Below are positions 53,811 to 64,000 of a stretch of DNA of 64,000 nt, in pieces (within the stretch, counting starts at the first letter, position 1; each line of letters begins with the position of its first letter). The notes under the pieces are model-generated. The model had not been told where the DNA came from, ran no database searches, and worked only from the letters and a program-made list of their open reading frames with translations. This stretch comes from Hsuehochloa calcarea (taxonomy: Eukaryota; Streptophyta; Magnoliopsida; Poales; Poaceae). Made by a program: the position numbers and the translations under genes. The stretch lies in contig CM070594.1 of the NCBI GenBank assembly GCA_036346395.1, positions 55,165,519 to 55,229,518 on the forward strand, in the 5' to 3' direction.

Positions 53811-56800
53811 TGTCGTAGCAAGAAACGAGCTATACAGTAAAAGAAGGGGGGGACCCCGGACAAGCCTAGAAGGGCTCCGGGGATCCTCAGGAGGGGGACT
53901 AGCCAGTGAAAAGAACGAGATGATTGTTATCACTTTGGAAAATTCGTGTTGATTTTTTCTCCCTTTTACAGGAGGGGGGTGACCCCCTATTTATAATCCT
54001 TTGTGAGAGGGTCTTGTACATTACCCTTCTAACCCTATAACAATATTGTGCTTGTAGGGGCTGCAGGGACATCCCCCCTACGCCTAGGCCTTGGTCCATG
54101 GTGGGCGCTCCTGGGCTTGGTTCATCCTGTTGGTGCCTCCAATCCAGGATCGCTAGTAGGGGCTTCGGGTTCTCCCCGGAGGTGGCCCAGAGGTCCTGCT
54201 GCTCCGGGCCTCGTGGGGCTCTGGGGACCCTTCGGGGAGGCTTTTACGCCGGAGGTGGCCCGAGGTCCTGGCTGCCTCCAGCCTCGCGGGGCTCGGTACC
54301 CTTCGGGGCTTCGCCCACCACGGAGGTGCCCGAGGTCCTTTGCTCCGATGTCGGGACCCAAATATGCAAATCTGGACCCTTTGTGTATTCTGCACTAGTC
54401 CAGGATCACGCTAGTGCACACAGTGTCAACATCGATGAAATATCACATCCATACAACGAATATAAGAATAAACGAGTACTTTGAATAACAAATAACTGTT
54501 GGGACCTTACGGTCGAGTTTTACATTTATTAAGCCGTGCAAGGCTGACAATAAAGAAATAAACTACAGCGGAAACGAAATAAACTCCGGTGGCTCCCATC
54601 AATTTACCACAGTAACCGATCGATCAAGACCCTAACGATCAACCTTCGTAGAACTCTTCTTCAAAAGCAAAGCACGACTCCTCCACTTCTGTTGATTGGT
54701 TTAGCAAGAGTGAGTACACACCGTACTCGCAAGTCATACCACAGAATGCATTTATACATGATGGCTTATTCCAAAGGAATGGCTTCTGTGGTTATTTTGC
54801 GAAAATGCAACATTTGCAATTGAATACAAATAATAGATTGAAAGCATAATTCAAAACAAATAGACAATAGTAAATTAACAATTTATTTCACAAAGGACAC
54901 ACAGTCTAATCAAGTTATTCACACAGCTGCACAAGTTATCTCACACAGCTGACCCTTCCCAATTGTTTTATGAAAATCTACCCCTCGTGTGAAATTTTAG
55001 TATGTCCATAACCGAGGACGCGCTATTCGAATAGATTGATATAACACTCTGCAGAGGTCAGTACACTTTACCCACACGATACAATCGGTGTAGCTAGCAT
55101 CGACCATAACAAAACCTTTCGAGACTTCATCTCAAACAATGACACTCCCGATGTGCTTTCTGCCATCAATTTGTACACACAACCTTTTGGAACGACACAC
55201 ACCGTTGGATGTGGATGCAAATGAACCGTCCGCAATGTGACATATCACACCTCCACCCATCACATGCCTTAAATACAACTCGAGTTGTCAATGTCAAGAC
55301 TCCATAACTTACTAAGTCAGCCCAACCCATACTAGGCATGTGGTCGCATGAAGAAGGCCCAGTTCAATGGCGCACAAAGTTAAGTCCTTAATTGACCAAG
55401 GCAAGACTTCCAGTTTTAACCCAAATCACAAAGTTTAAAGCACACAGTTCCACCATTCACACAGATCCACCACTTGCCTCAGTCTAAATCTTTTCCCACC
55501 CTGTTGATTAAGTGCAACACATGCCATCAACGAGTAATAGCACACAGCACACACAGTTTCATCACATAGTTCCATAATCACTTAGTCAAGTTTATAATTG
55601 CAACTCTCATGAAATGATGACTCATGGCATGGCTAAGCAGTCTAATCGTATCTAACCAACCCACGTTGGTGCTACGATAATACCAACTAACAATGAATCA
55701 ACCTAGGGTGATAAAAGATCATGGTATACAATAGACAATGCGGATATAACAGATTGGATTAATAGCTATCCCAAAAGCATTTAAATAAATACTTGAAATA
55801 GAATGCAATACATTGAAACAAAGTATTTTGAAAACTGGGTTCAATATGATCAAAGGTATAACTTGCCTTGGAATAGCTCAAAGTATTGGTCTTGATCTTG
55901 AGGTGCTCCTTCTTCTGCAAAATTCCCCGAAGTATCGACGTCTACTCGCAAACGAGACAAAAGAAACAAAAACAAATAAATACAGAGGCAAAACAACTCC
56001 AAAAATTCAAATAAAATTCTTCATTAAATATATCTTAATTTTATATGAATTTACAAATTTTAATGGGCTCAATCGGAGTTCGGATGCAAAAGATATGGGC
56101 TTTGGAAGTTTGAAAAATCAAATAAAACCCTAATTTGGATTTTATTGAATTTCCCGAATTATTTTTATAATGGAAAATTGAATTATTGCGCAATGCTTGC
56201 GTCAGCCGAGAATTTCCAGAAAAAGAAATAATTAAAAACCGGCCTGACAGGTGGGCCCCACCCGTCAGTGGCTCGGCCCACGGTGGACCAAATCCACCGA
56301 GCCGAAAGTAGGTGGCGGTGGACGCTCCACGCGGTACCGACGCGGCACACGCAGTGACACGCCAGCGCAGCGCCGACTGTTTATACCGACGTGGCACTAC
56401 CGGCTGGGCGGCTCGGACCGAGGGCTCTCCGGCGATCGGCGGCGAGTCGGTGGCGGCGGAGGGGCAAAATGGATTGCCAAGAGACGGCGAGCTACTGGAG
56501 GTGGCGGTGGGCTTGAGAGGCAAGAGCTCACCAGCGGCGGGCGAGGCGGCGGCGGTGATTTAACTTGCGTTGTCGGACGGCGGCAACGGCGATGGAAGGC
56601 GCCCCGGGCAAGACGGCGGCGACCGAGTAGCTACGGCTATTGCGCACCCGGTGGCGATGGCGGCGTGGCCGGTGAGGCTCGGGATGCGCGAAGCGCGGCA
56701 AGTGGAGCCGGCGGCCGTTAAGCGGCGCCCGGCAATTGCGGCGCGGAGAGTCCGATTCCGGAGCCGAGAGCTTAGGGTTTCGGAGGAGGGAGGATGGGCG

Positions 56801-57619
56801 AAGCTTTGGGTGCGGGGCTCGGGTCTTAAATAGCCGGGCGAGGTCCGTGGAGAAGACGATGCGGACGTGGCATCGGCGGGGTCCACCGGTCAGCGGAAGG
56901 AGGCGAGGCGAGGCGAGGCGCGGGCGATGCTGATCCAACGGCTGGGGGCGAGCAAGAGCGTGCGGCGTCCGATCGGGACACGCGGCGTCCATCCGAGCGG
57001 GGAAGGCGGCGACGCGCGGGAGTGGGCCGAGGCGAGGAATAGTGTTGGGCTTCGGCCCAGCACTGTTCCGAAGGATTTTCTTTTGATTTTTCTTTTAAAT
57101 AAATCCAGAAAATACAAATAGCCAATAGAAAATAGCAAATGACTTTGGAAAAATTCCAGAAAATCCTATAAAATATATCCAAGCATATAGAATCTAAATA
57201 AAATAGTTTTGATAATTGTTGATGTTGGGATTAAGCACATTAAATCAGTTTGTCCTTAAAGTCCATATTAAGCTTTTTAATTTAATATTCAAATAAATCT
57301 AAATGGTGAATTTTCTCTCTATAACTATTTAAAAGATTTTTAAAGCTCTGAAAATTGGGATGTTACATCCGGGCCTCGCGGGCGCTCCGGGGACCCTTCG
57401 GAGAGGTTTCGGGTCCACCCCGGAGGTGGCCCAGAGGTCCTGCTGCTCTGGGCCTTGCGGGGCTTCGGGACCCTTCGGGGAGGCTTCGGGTCCACCCCTA
57501 GAGGTTGCCCGGAGGTCCTGCTGCTCCTGGCCTTACGGAGTTTCACCTGGGGGCCGTCACCCGGGTTCTGACGATTGCTTCGCCTGGGTGTTGTGGCCGG
57601 TGGGGCCGCCCCTTCGACA
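53811..57619 (-). repeat. Gypsy 5' LTR, split by solo LTR B
   Basis: Parts 53,811-54,348 and 57,368-57,619. It begins TGTCGTAGCAAGAAACGAGC and ends GGCCGCCCCTTCGACA, like the left LTR, but with fewer or altered 78-bp units. The combined length is about 790 bp versus 850 bp on the left. Confidence 0.88.
54349..57367 (-). mobile_element. Solo LTR B (3,019 bp) in the gypsy 5' LTR
   Basis: Starts TGTCGGGACCCAAAT and ends CTGAAAATTGGGATGTTACA; on the minus strand this is TGTAACATCCCAATTTTCAG ... CCCGACA, the same family as LTR A but inverted. The flanks TCCGA (54,344-54,348) and TCCGG (57,368-57,372) are a 5-bp target duplication with one change. Internal landmarks shared with A include GCTTAGCCATGCCA-type sequence (about 55,620-55,640) and ACGCGCTATTCGAATAG. 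Open frames at 56,050-57,140 are GC-rich by-products of the LTR, not genes. Confidence 0.88.
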
Positions 57620-57624
57620 GGTCT

Positions 57625-60600
57625 TATCCAGGGTGTCTGGATCCAAGTGGATCTAGTTGACTCTGGACTACAACTCAATAAATTGTTGGACATGTTGGGG
57701 TGTGTGTTCCAGGGTAGTATTTATGTCTTGGACCCATCGTTCGTTCTGTAATGTCATACTCACCAATTGGTTTTTCCTCCTGGACGCTTGAAAAATATGC
57801 TGGGCCAGGTTTCTAGGAGCAGCTCCATGTAGCCATGCGGAGGACCAGAATTTTGCTTTGTTGCCGTCTCCAATAGTGATCGTTGTGGCTGCTGCGAAAA
57901 TGCAGCAGTCAGCATAGTCGCATGGTATTTCCATGCCTACCCAAGGTTTCTGCGGAGCCTTTCACTCTTTCCATAGCCATCTCAGTCTAAGAGCCGAGGT
58001 GGACTTTTCAAGATTGAGGACGCTGAGACCTCCCAGCTGAGTTGCGTGGCAGACCTTCGTCCAACTGACTTTACATTTTCCTCCTGAAATATCTTTGTGG
58101 CCTGACGAAATGAAACAACGCTGACTGCAGTCCAAGGCACGGAGAACTCCTTTTGGCGCTTTCAGGGCCATGAGAAAATAGGTTCGGATCGAGGAGAGCA
58201 CTGATTTAACTAGGGTCATCTGGCCCACCATAGTTAGAAGCTTGCCTTTCCATCCAGCCAGCCTCCCTCCCACTTTGTCTAATAGTGGCTGGAAATCAAC
58301 CCAGCAGAGTCTTCTGCATGAAAGCGGTAACCCCAGGTATTTGATAGGGAAATTAGATCGGATAGTAGGGAAGTCTAGGAGGACCGTGTTTAGGTCAATG
58401 TGGTCACAGCTAATTGGGAGCACCGTGCTTTTCTATAAGTTTGTTTGTAGTCTCGTGACGGTCTTGAAACTCTGGAGCAGTTGGGTCATTGTTGTGATAT
58501 CATCCCGAGTTGGGGAGATGAAAATGGTTGCATTGTCTACGTATAGGGAGGTTCTTAGCCTGGAAAATTGATCGCCGAGCGAGGGTTCTAGAAGGCCTAG
58601 CTCTGTTGCCATTATTGACAGCTGTTGTAGGGGGTTGATTGCTAGGATGAAAAGGAATGGGGAAAGTGGGTCCCCTTGCCGCAAGCCCCTTTCATGGGAG
58701 ATGAATGTGCTCGGGACGCCATTGAGGAGCACTCCAGAGGAGGCGGTTGCTAGGAGGGTTGATAGCCAATCTCTCCATATGGGTGGAAATCCCCATCTCT
58801 GCAGTAGATCTAACAGGTAGTCCCATCGCACCGTGTAGAACGCTTTTACTATGTCCAGCTTGAGAAAAAGTGTTGGATTTTTTGTTCGGTGGAGCCGTCT
58901 TATCAGGTTACGCACATAAAGGAAATTATCTTGGATGCTTCGATTTTTGATGAAAGCGCTCTGATTAGGTGAGACCAGGTTATTTAGGTGCGGCTCCAAT
59001 CTCAGGGCCAGAGTCTTTGAGATCCATTTCCCGTTTCTGTGAATTAGGCTGATTGGTTTGTAGTCTTGTACCCTGCCTACCTCATCCTTTTTCGGGATCA
59101 GAGTAATGTTTGCAGTGTTAATGAGTTGTAGGCTCGACGTGTGGAGGCTGTGGAAACTTTTGAACACCATCATAACATCTAGTCTAATAATGGGCCAACA
59201 GGATTTGCAGAATTTGAACGTGAAGCCATACGGGCCTGGTGCTTTATCACTCAACATCTGGTTCAATGCGTTTAGCAGTTTGTCCTCCGTGAAGATCCCG
59301 TCCAGACTTTGGAGGTTTTGCGCAGGAAGGTGCAATACTTTCCACTGAAGGTTGAGCGTTCGGGGTCCTTGGCCTGCGTAGCCTGGTCTGGAAGTGATGT
59401 TGAATTGTGCCTTGTTTCTCTTCGTGCAAAATGGCCCAATCCTAATCCTTTTTTGCAGCCTTCGGATCTGGTTTTTGTGCCTTCTAGCGTTCACTTTGAG
59501 ATGAAAAAAATCTTGTGTTTGCGTAACACGCTTTGAGATCAGTGACCTACGAGCTCTATCTTTTCCTATACCGCTCTATCACTGCAAGGCCTAGAACCCT
59601 CTTCTTTAAGCTAGAACTTAGGCCCCTCTCTTCAGGTGAAAGGTCCCTTGACTTCTAAGCTATGTAAAGTCTAAGGAGCTCCATGGCCATGTGGAGCTGC
59701 AGTTTAGGTCGAGGAAAAAAAATCCTGCTCCAAGATTTTAATTTGGAGGTTGTGGTCGTAAGTTGAAGGTTCAGGCGATGCACTGGCTCCAAATGCTGGT
59801 TGGTTGTGTGCCAAGCGTTAAGGACCACGTCCATGAACCCCGACAGCTTTGTCTAGTAGTTTTCGAAGCGGAATGTTTTTGGTCTGTTCGGACCGCTACT
59901 GCTTGAGAGGAGAAGCGGACAGTGATCTGACAACGAGGTGGAAAGTGCATGGAGGACGTGTGCTTCAAAGAAGATGTCTCATCCCTCGTTACAGAAGACC
60001 CTGTCCGACCTTACTAGCATCGGGTTTTGACGCTTCTTGCTCCACGTGAATTTTCTATTTTGAAGATGGATTTCCTTTAGCTCGTAGTTGTTAAGGGTTC
60101 TCCGGAATTGTCCCATGCATGTACGGTTGGTATCGCTGTTATTTTTGTCAACCGCTCAGTAGATGAGGTTAAAGTCTCCTAGTGTTCGTGGGTGGTTTGA
60201 GCAGGCCGATTTCTCCCTGTCCCGGGCGGAAGGGAATTGGCTGGGCCCCCCCCCCCACCCCCACCCCCCCCCCCACCCACACCCCATCACATTTATTTCC
60301 GTCCTGGGCGGGGCCATAAACTATGGAAAGACAAAAGACTGAGTTGCACTCTCTCACCATGTTGGTCGCCGATAATGAGAAAACCTCTTGTTGGACATCT
60401 TCGACGATTACGTGATCATTATTCCACAGTAGCAGGATACCACCACGAGTGCCGGAGGTCGGCTTCTGGGCAAAGCTACGAAGGTTGTAGCCTCCTAGGT
60501 AGTAGGCTAGAGCCTGATCTACATCATTCAGCTTGGTTTCTTGCAGACAAATAAGGTGCCAGGTTGTGGAGGAAAGAGTCTTGTGAACAGTCGTCCTTCT

Positions 60601-60658
60601 GGCCGGTGTGTTCAGACCACACGTTCCAACAGATGACGTTTAGGTTTGGACCAGACAT
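57625..60658 (-). pseudogene. LINE ORF2: endonuclease and reverse transcriptase
   Basis: ORF2 probably starts at 60,658 (MSGPNLNVICWNV). Endonuclease: HLICLQETKLNDVDQALAYY, GTRGGILLLWNNDH, then a G-run insert at about 60,247-60,290, LGDFNLIY, RKFTWSKKRQNP, LVRSDRVFCN and SLSDHCPLLL (to about 59,870). RT: LNQMLSDKAPGPYGFTFKFC (about 59,220), LVSPNQSAFIKNRSIQDNFL, ERGLRQGDPLSPFLFILAIN (about 58,660), and the catalytic box as LYVDNATIF (about 58,525), where the usual (F/Y)ADD has lost its second Asp. Then FPIKYLGLPLSCRRLCWVDF and TITIGDGNKAKFWSSAWLHG. It has stops at several points and is joined to 43,435 across the gypsy insertion. Confidence 0.88.
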
Positions 60659-61133
60659 CAAATGTTGTTTGTGCTACATCCCCGACGGCGGGGATCTTGG
60701 CGGTCCTGGGCAAAATGTTGCCTGAGCTGGTCTGTGGGGGTACGGTGTAAGTGAGTGAAGAGAGGGGAGCTTGTGTGGGAAGTCGGGGTCCGGGGGACTG
60801 CGGCTTAGGCGTCGCACGGACGGTCGGGGGAGAGAAGTGACAGAGCAGTCTTCATGTTAACTAAAGCAAGCTGATACAACAGTACATGACTAGCATCCCG
60901 CAAAAGGAGAAAGATGACAGATGAGCAAAAGCGAGGAGGGTAGCGTTCTTCAACATGGAGTAGGTAGTGGTGGTGGTCGTCGGTACTTCCTCGGCTTTTG
61001 TCCTGCCTAGGCCGCCGCTATGACTCCCGTAGGGGAAACCGGAACCGGCGAGGGTGTGAAGGCCGGTGGTGTGCCCTCACTGTCGCGCTCCCAAGGGGTC
61101 ATCATGTCTAGACCCTCCGTTGAGGTGAGGGCT
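60659..61133 (-). other. LINE region between ORF1 and ORF2
   Basis: No motif recognised. It probably contains the ORF1 tail or the inter-ORF spacer. Confidence 0.45.
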
Positions 61134-62563
61134 TCATCTACTTGAGCAGTAAGCTAGCAGTTTAGCTTGAAGAGTTGTGAGAGGGCGGCTATGGCATCCT
61201 AGGGCAGTGAACCTACGAACATCGCAAGTTAATCCTACAGGGCGTCCTCGGTTAGGAATTGGTCTTTTAGGAGCTATATATCCTATCATATGGGCTAGAG
61301 TCTCTTGTACCAGGTGTAGCATGGATCCGCACCGCCTTTTGTTCACCAATCGCACACTGTGGCGGACATTTGAGATGTCAGCACGCCTGAAGGAGCGTCT
61401 GGGTTTGGCCGGAGGGGGCGCCGCGGTGGTGAGAATCGGCTGCGGGGGATGGAAAAGAGCGCGCAGTTGATTCCTTGACCAGCATCCTGGCCTGGGGGCG
61501 CCTGTGATCATGGCGGCTACCTCGGTTGTGATGGTCATCATTGCTGTCACCGTCGCCGTCGTCCTTGCGCCTTTGGTTGAAATGTGATGGATGTTCGTCG
61601 GTGGTCGAACGACGTCGAGGTTGTCGGTGGTTGCGGGCCGAGTGGTGTTCTTCGCCCGTGAGGTTGTCATCAACCCCCTTGAGTCTCCAAAATGCTTGGG
61701 GTAGCAGGTGGGTAGGCCCCCCTTTGGATTTCGGCGTGCTGTCAATGGCTCCAAGGCTCCACGGGAGCCTTGTGGTGATTGGCTCATAGGGGACTATGTC
61801 CGCGGAGGTGATGAAGTCATCTAGCAATTCCGCAGTGTGATCTTCGATGTAGTCGAGGTGGATGATCACCCGATGGGTGAGGCCGCGCTTCCACTTGTTC
61901 GAGAGGCAGGAACTGACTTTGGGCAGAGGAGGACGGGAGTCGTTTCCTCAGTGGGCGAAGGTGATCCAAGCCACTTTGGCTATGGTGCTCGGGTTCGCCG
62001 TCCAGGCCCAGAGGTTGAGCGTCCTGGTGTCTTCTTTGCTGGCCGAAGCTCCATCGAGGGATTGCAAGGCACATTTCCTCCCGACGATGTGCTCGACAAT
62101 GTCTGTCCTCCAGGCGTACACCGGTAGCCCTCAAGGCAGAGACATACACGGAATAAAATTGCCACCCCAAAGGCGTGGCTGGCCGTGCGCTAAGGCCAAA
62201 TGTGAATTTCCAGTTTGTCATGATGGAACCTCCGTGCGGCATGCACTTTGTCCTGAGTCCCCCTAGTCTTGAACTTGACCAGGCATTCCTCGGGGTGGTG
62301 GAGGGAGACGACGACTTCACTGCAACACAGACCGAAACGCCTGCAGAAGGCGTCGGCCATGATCTTGTCGTCCACACCGGCGCCTCCTTCGAGGACCCAA
62401 GCCACGAGAGTGGTGGCCTCCTAGTCATCGCGATCTCGGTCGAGTTGTGGGGAGATGTTGATGATGCAGTAGTCTTCCTCTGGTTGGTGTCGGGGGCACC
62501 TAGGAATGCCATGGCTTGGGCGGGGAGTCGAGGTCGGCGTCCCGACGAGGAGGAGCAGAGCAA
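61134..62563 (-). pseudogene. LINE ORF1
   Basis: On the minus strand, with frame changes: ADAFCRRFGLCCSEVVVSLH, HPEECLVKFKTRGTQDKVHA, LEIHIWP (62,190-62,360), then GRPVSLG-type filler, and NKWKRGLTHRVIIHLDYIED, HTAELLDDFITSADIVPYEP (61,770-61,890). The LVKF / RVIIHLDYIEDH pattern fits the plant LINE ORF1 (DUF4283-like nucleic-acid-binding fold). Long frames in the other phases are shadows. It is broken in at least two places. Confidence 0.65.
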
Positions 62564-63620
62564 GAGTGGTGAAGGGGGGGTAGGACTACGTCTTTGCTGA
62601 CAAATGCTCGCTCGGTGGCCGCTTTTGAAGCTAAGGTAGCATTTGATTTGGTCTCTGCACTAAGATATTTTATGGTCGAAGGCCAGACAGCGAAAACTCC
62701 TTGGTTTTGAACTGTGGAAGAGGAGTCTTGGGGTGTGACTGGAGGCCACGCTGGGTGCCTGGCGCCTGGGGGGAGGTCTGCGACTTGACGTCTTGGCGCA
62801 GCGCCCATCACGACGCCACCAGTGAGCGCGCTTTACTACTTGCCAACCTTCACTACCTCCGCGGAGGTCGGCTTTGTGCCATAGGGAGTGGGTTGGAGCC
62901 ACTGTGATGACGTGTCATGCAGCATCCTCGGGGTGTGCAGATCGGACGGCGAGGAGGGGACGTTGAGCTATGGGGCTAGTCTTTGGGGGCGAGTGAATGC
63001 CAAGAAGGGCGCTAGGTCGTACCTTTTGTGGATCGACGCAGTGATGAGGGAGCGCAGTCGTGGAGTTGCGCAATGGAGGATTTTGTCTTCTGGTGGCATC
63101 TTCAATGTCGGTGGTTGGGGAGGTGGCACTTCTTCCCGGAGTGATGGTAAGTTGGGGTCGGGTCGGGGCCGAGCTGGCAGGGAGGTTGTGAGGGTCTTCA
63201 TCAAAGCCAGAAGTTGGGAAGGTAGGCCGCCAGTCCAGCTTGACTGCAAGCTTGAGCCGAAGCGGGAGCCCCATGGCGGGGTGGGCTTGTCTGGCGCCTC
63301 TCTAGCATCACCCTGGGCGGTTGGACGGCTTGGCTCCTCTCCGGCTGCCTTCTGGGCGGCGGGGCAGGCGAGGCGGTGGGGAGCCGGCGAAAGGGAAATG
63401 GGCCGGGCTAGACCAAATCTAGATCTAGACCCAGGAGGGGCTAAAGGGACGGCGGTGGGATCTGGGGTTGCTTAGGCCGGGGAGGAGGTGGGGGTGCCGG
63501 AGGGTTGTGGGATGGGTGATTGAGGAAGGGCAGGCAGCGGCCGACGGATGGGTGCGACGGGTGAAGGGGAAGGGAGGTGGCGATAGGGGTGGGAGGGATG
63601 GGGCATGGCTTCAAAGCACT
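62564..63620 (-). mobile_element. LINE 5' leader region
   Basis: GC-rich sequence up to the LINE's 5' end near 63,620. The module resumes at about 63,622. The flanks AACAACGACATCTCT (42,793-42,807) and AAAGCAATATCTCT (63,621-63,634) look like a diverged 13-14-bp target duplication; the empty sites in copies 1 and 2 read AACA(A/G)CAACATCTCTAG. No promoter or gene was recognised, although open frames are long because of the GC content. Confidence 0.6.
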
Positions 63621-63883
63621 AAAGCAATATCTCTAGTCTCTACAATGGCACTAGCCAAAAATTCGCACAATACATGGCCGAAAACCTCACAAGTTTGCAC
63701 ACAACAATGAACTATCGCCTCTAGATTCGCGGGAAAGAATAATTTTGGATCAAGTGCAGCTGCTGATTTTGCAATTTTACGATAAAGAAAGATGTGGCAT
63801 TTGTAAAATTTAGAGCGCATACCTTTGGTACAGCGAGATCGCCTTCCTGTCGTCGTGGACCCACGGACGCCAAGCTAGCCGTG
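63621..63883 (-). repeat. Module copy 3, right part
   Basis: Continuation of 42,503-42,807 after the LINE. The first-exon-like frame on the minus strand reads LAWRPWVHDDRKAISLYQR (63,825-63,882) before a GTATGC donor. It is cut by the LTR that starts at 63,884. Confidence 0.65.
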
Positions 63884-64000
63884 TGTAACATTCTCAATTT
63901 TCAGCAAACAATTGGATTTTTGGTTTTCAAAACTTCAAAACGAAATTCTGGGATTCTTCCGTACGTTGGATTTAAGCGACCGATGCGGCCCATTTCTTCC
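63884..64000. mobile_element. Start of another LTR (partial, leaves window)
   Basis: TGTAACATTCTCAATTTTCAG resembles the first bases of solo LTRs A and B (TGTAACATCCCAATTTTCAG). The module sequence stops exactly here (GCTAGCCGTG|TGTAAC versus GCTAGCCGCGGCGATCG in copy 1). The other end lies beyond 64,000. Confidence 0.6.

Larger units (their letters stand above)
43436..57619 (-). mobile_element. Ty3/gypsy retrotransposon with both LTRs, internally deleted and nested
   Basis: LTR ends read TGTCGTAG...CTACGACA. The element is flanked by the perfect 5-bp duplication GGTCT (43,431-43,435 and 57,620-57,624). Coding is on the minus strand, so the 5' LTR is the right one. Removing the two solo LTRs leaves about 5.4 kb. 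Gag, protease, RT and the start of RNase H are recognisable; no integrase was found, so it is defective. Confidence 0.93.

Noticed and set aside
56041..57182. Open frames of 100-160 codons on both strands
   Set aside because: They sit inside solo LTR B, bounded by the TSD, with no recognisable domain; GC content explains the length.
61837..62600. Plus-strand frames of 96-141 codons
   Set aside because: They are the reverse complement of LINE ORF1 on the minus strand.
62888..63475. 195-codon plus-strand frame
   Set aside because: It falls in the GC-rich LINE 5' leader with equally long frames on the other strand and no domain.
1..64000. tRNA, rRNA, riboswitch, bacterial operon or phage genes
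   Set aside because: None of the expected sequence signatures was seen; the window is typical plant nuclear DNA.

Overview
This window looks like nuclear DNA of a flowering plant, most likely a grass (Poaceae). The reasons are GT-AG introns, a 12-exon plant ABCB transporter, and grass-type Ty3/gypsy, Ty1/copia, L1-like LINE, CACTA, hAT and FAR1-type Mutator (MULE) elements, with GC-rich retroelements beside AT-rich spacers. No rRNA, tRNA, CRISPR, origin or bacterial operon was seen. Species cannot be named from sequence alone.

Layout. 1-478: decayed gypsy gag (minus). About 1.2-4.85 kb: decayed CACTA-type element with hairpin arrays, a 30-bp tandem repeat, an inserted LINE fragment and remnant exons, ending in a CACTA terminus. 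5.0-6.1 kb: a single exon like D-cysteine desulfhydrase 2 (minus), then a copia RT/RNase H remnant (minus). 6.1-8.6 kb: repeats without a recognisable gene. 8.7-14.1 kb: a broken ABCB pseudogene (plus); its last coding bases are displaced by about 4.9 kb of other DNA, which includes a copia-type LTR (10.87-13.54 kb). 14.1-18.3 kb: copies of a short unidentified module, one split by a hAT element with an 8-bp target duplication, then an element with long terminal inverted repeats.

18,896-26,659 (minus) is the one gene that appears intact: a full-length ABCB/P-glycoprotein transporter. Its 12 exons join in phase into 1,266 codons, with complete Walker A, signature, Walker B and H-loop motifs in both ATPase domains. 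Intron 5 holds a small LTR element. A 72-bp tandem duplication lies just upstream of the start, and a large MULE begins about 260 bp upstream.

26.9-41.8 kb: a composite MULE-like block. Similar terminal arms in inverted orientation each carry a decayed FAR1-type transposase (plus on the left, minus on the right). Between them is a decayed Ulp1-like (C48) peptidase gene, which is split by a 2,363-bp solo LTR with a perfect 5-bp target duplication.

42.5-63.9 kb: a nested stack. An L1-like LINE (minus) sits in a copy of the 14-kb module. It is split by a gypsy element (43,436-57,619, TSD GGTCT). The gypsy element is split by two solo LTRs of one family in opposite orientation (46,144-51,867, TSD CTCTG; 54,349-57,367, TSD TCCGR). 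The first of these is split by a copia-type solo LTR (46,884-49,530, TSD CACCC) related to the one at 10.87 kb. Another LTR of the same general kind starts at 63,884 and leaves the window.

The ABCB gene is the only strong candidate for host function. The rest is mostly a record of transposition, with reading frames broken in nearly every element.
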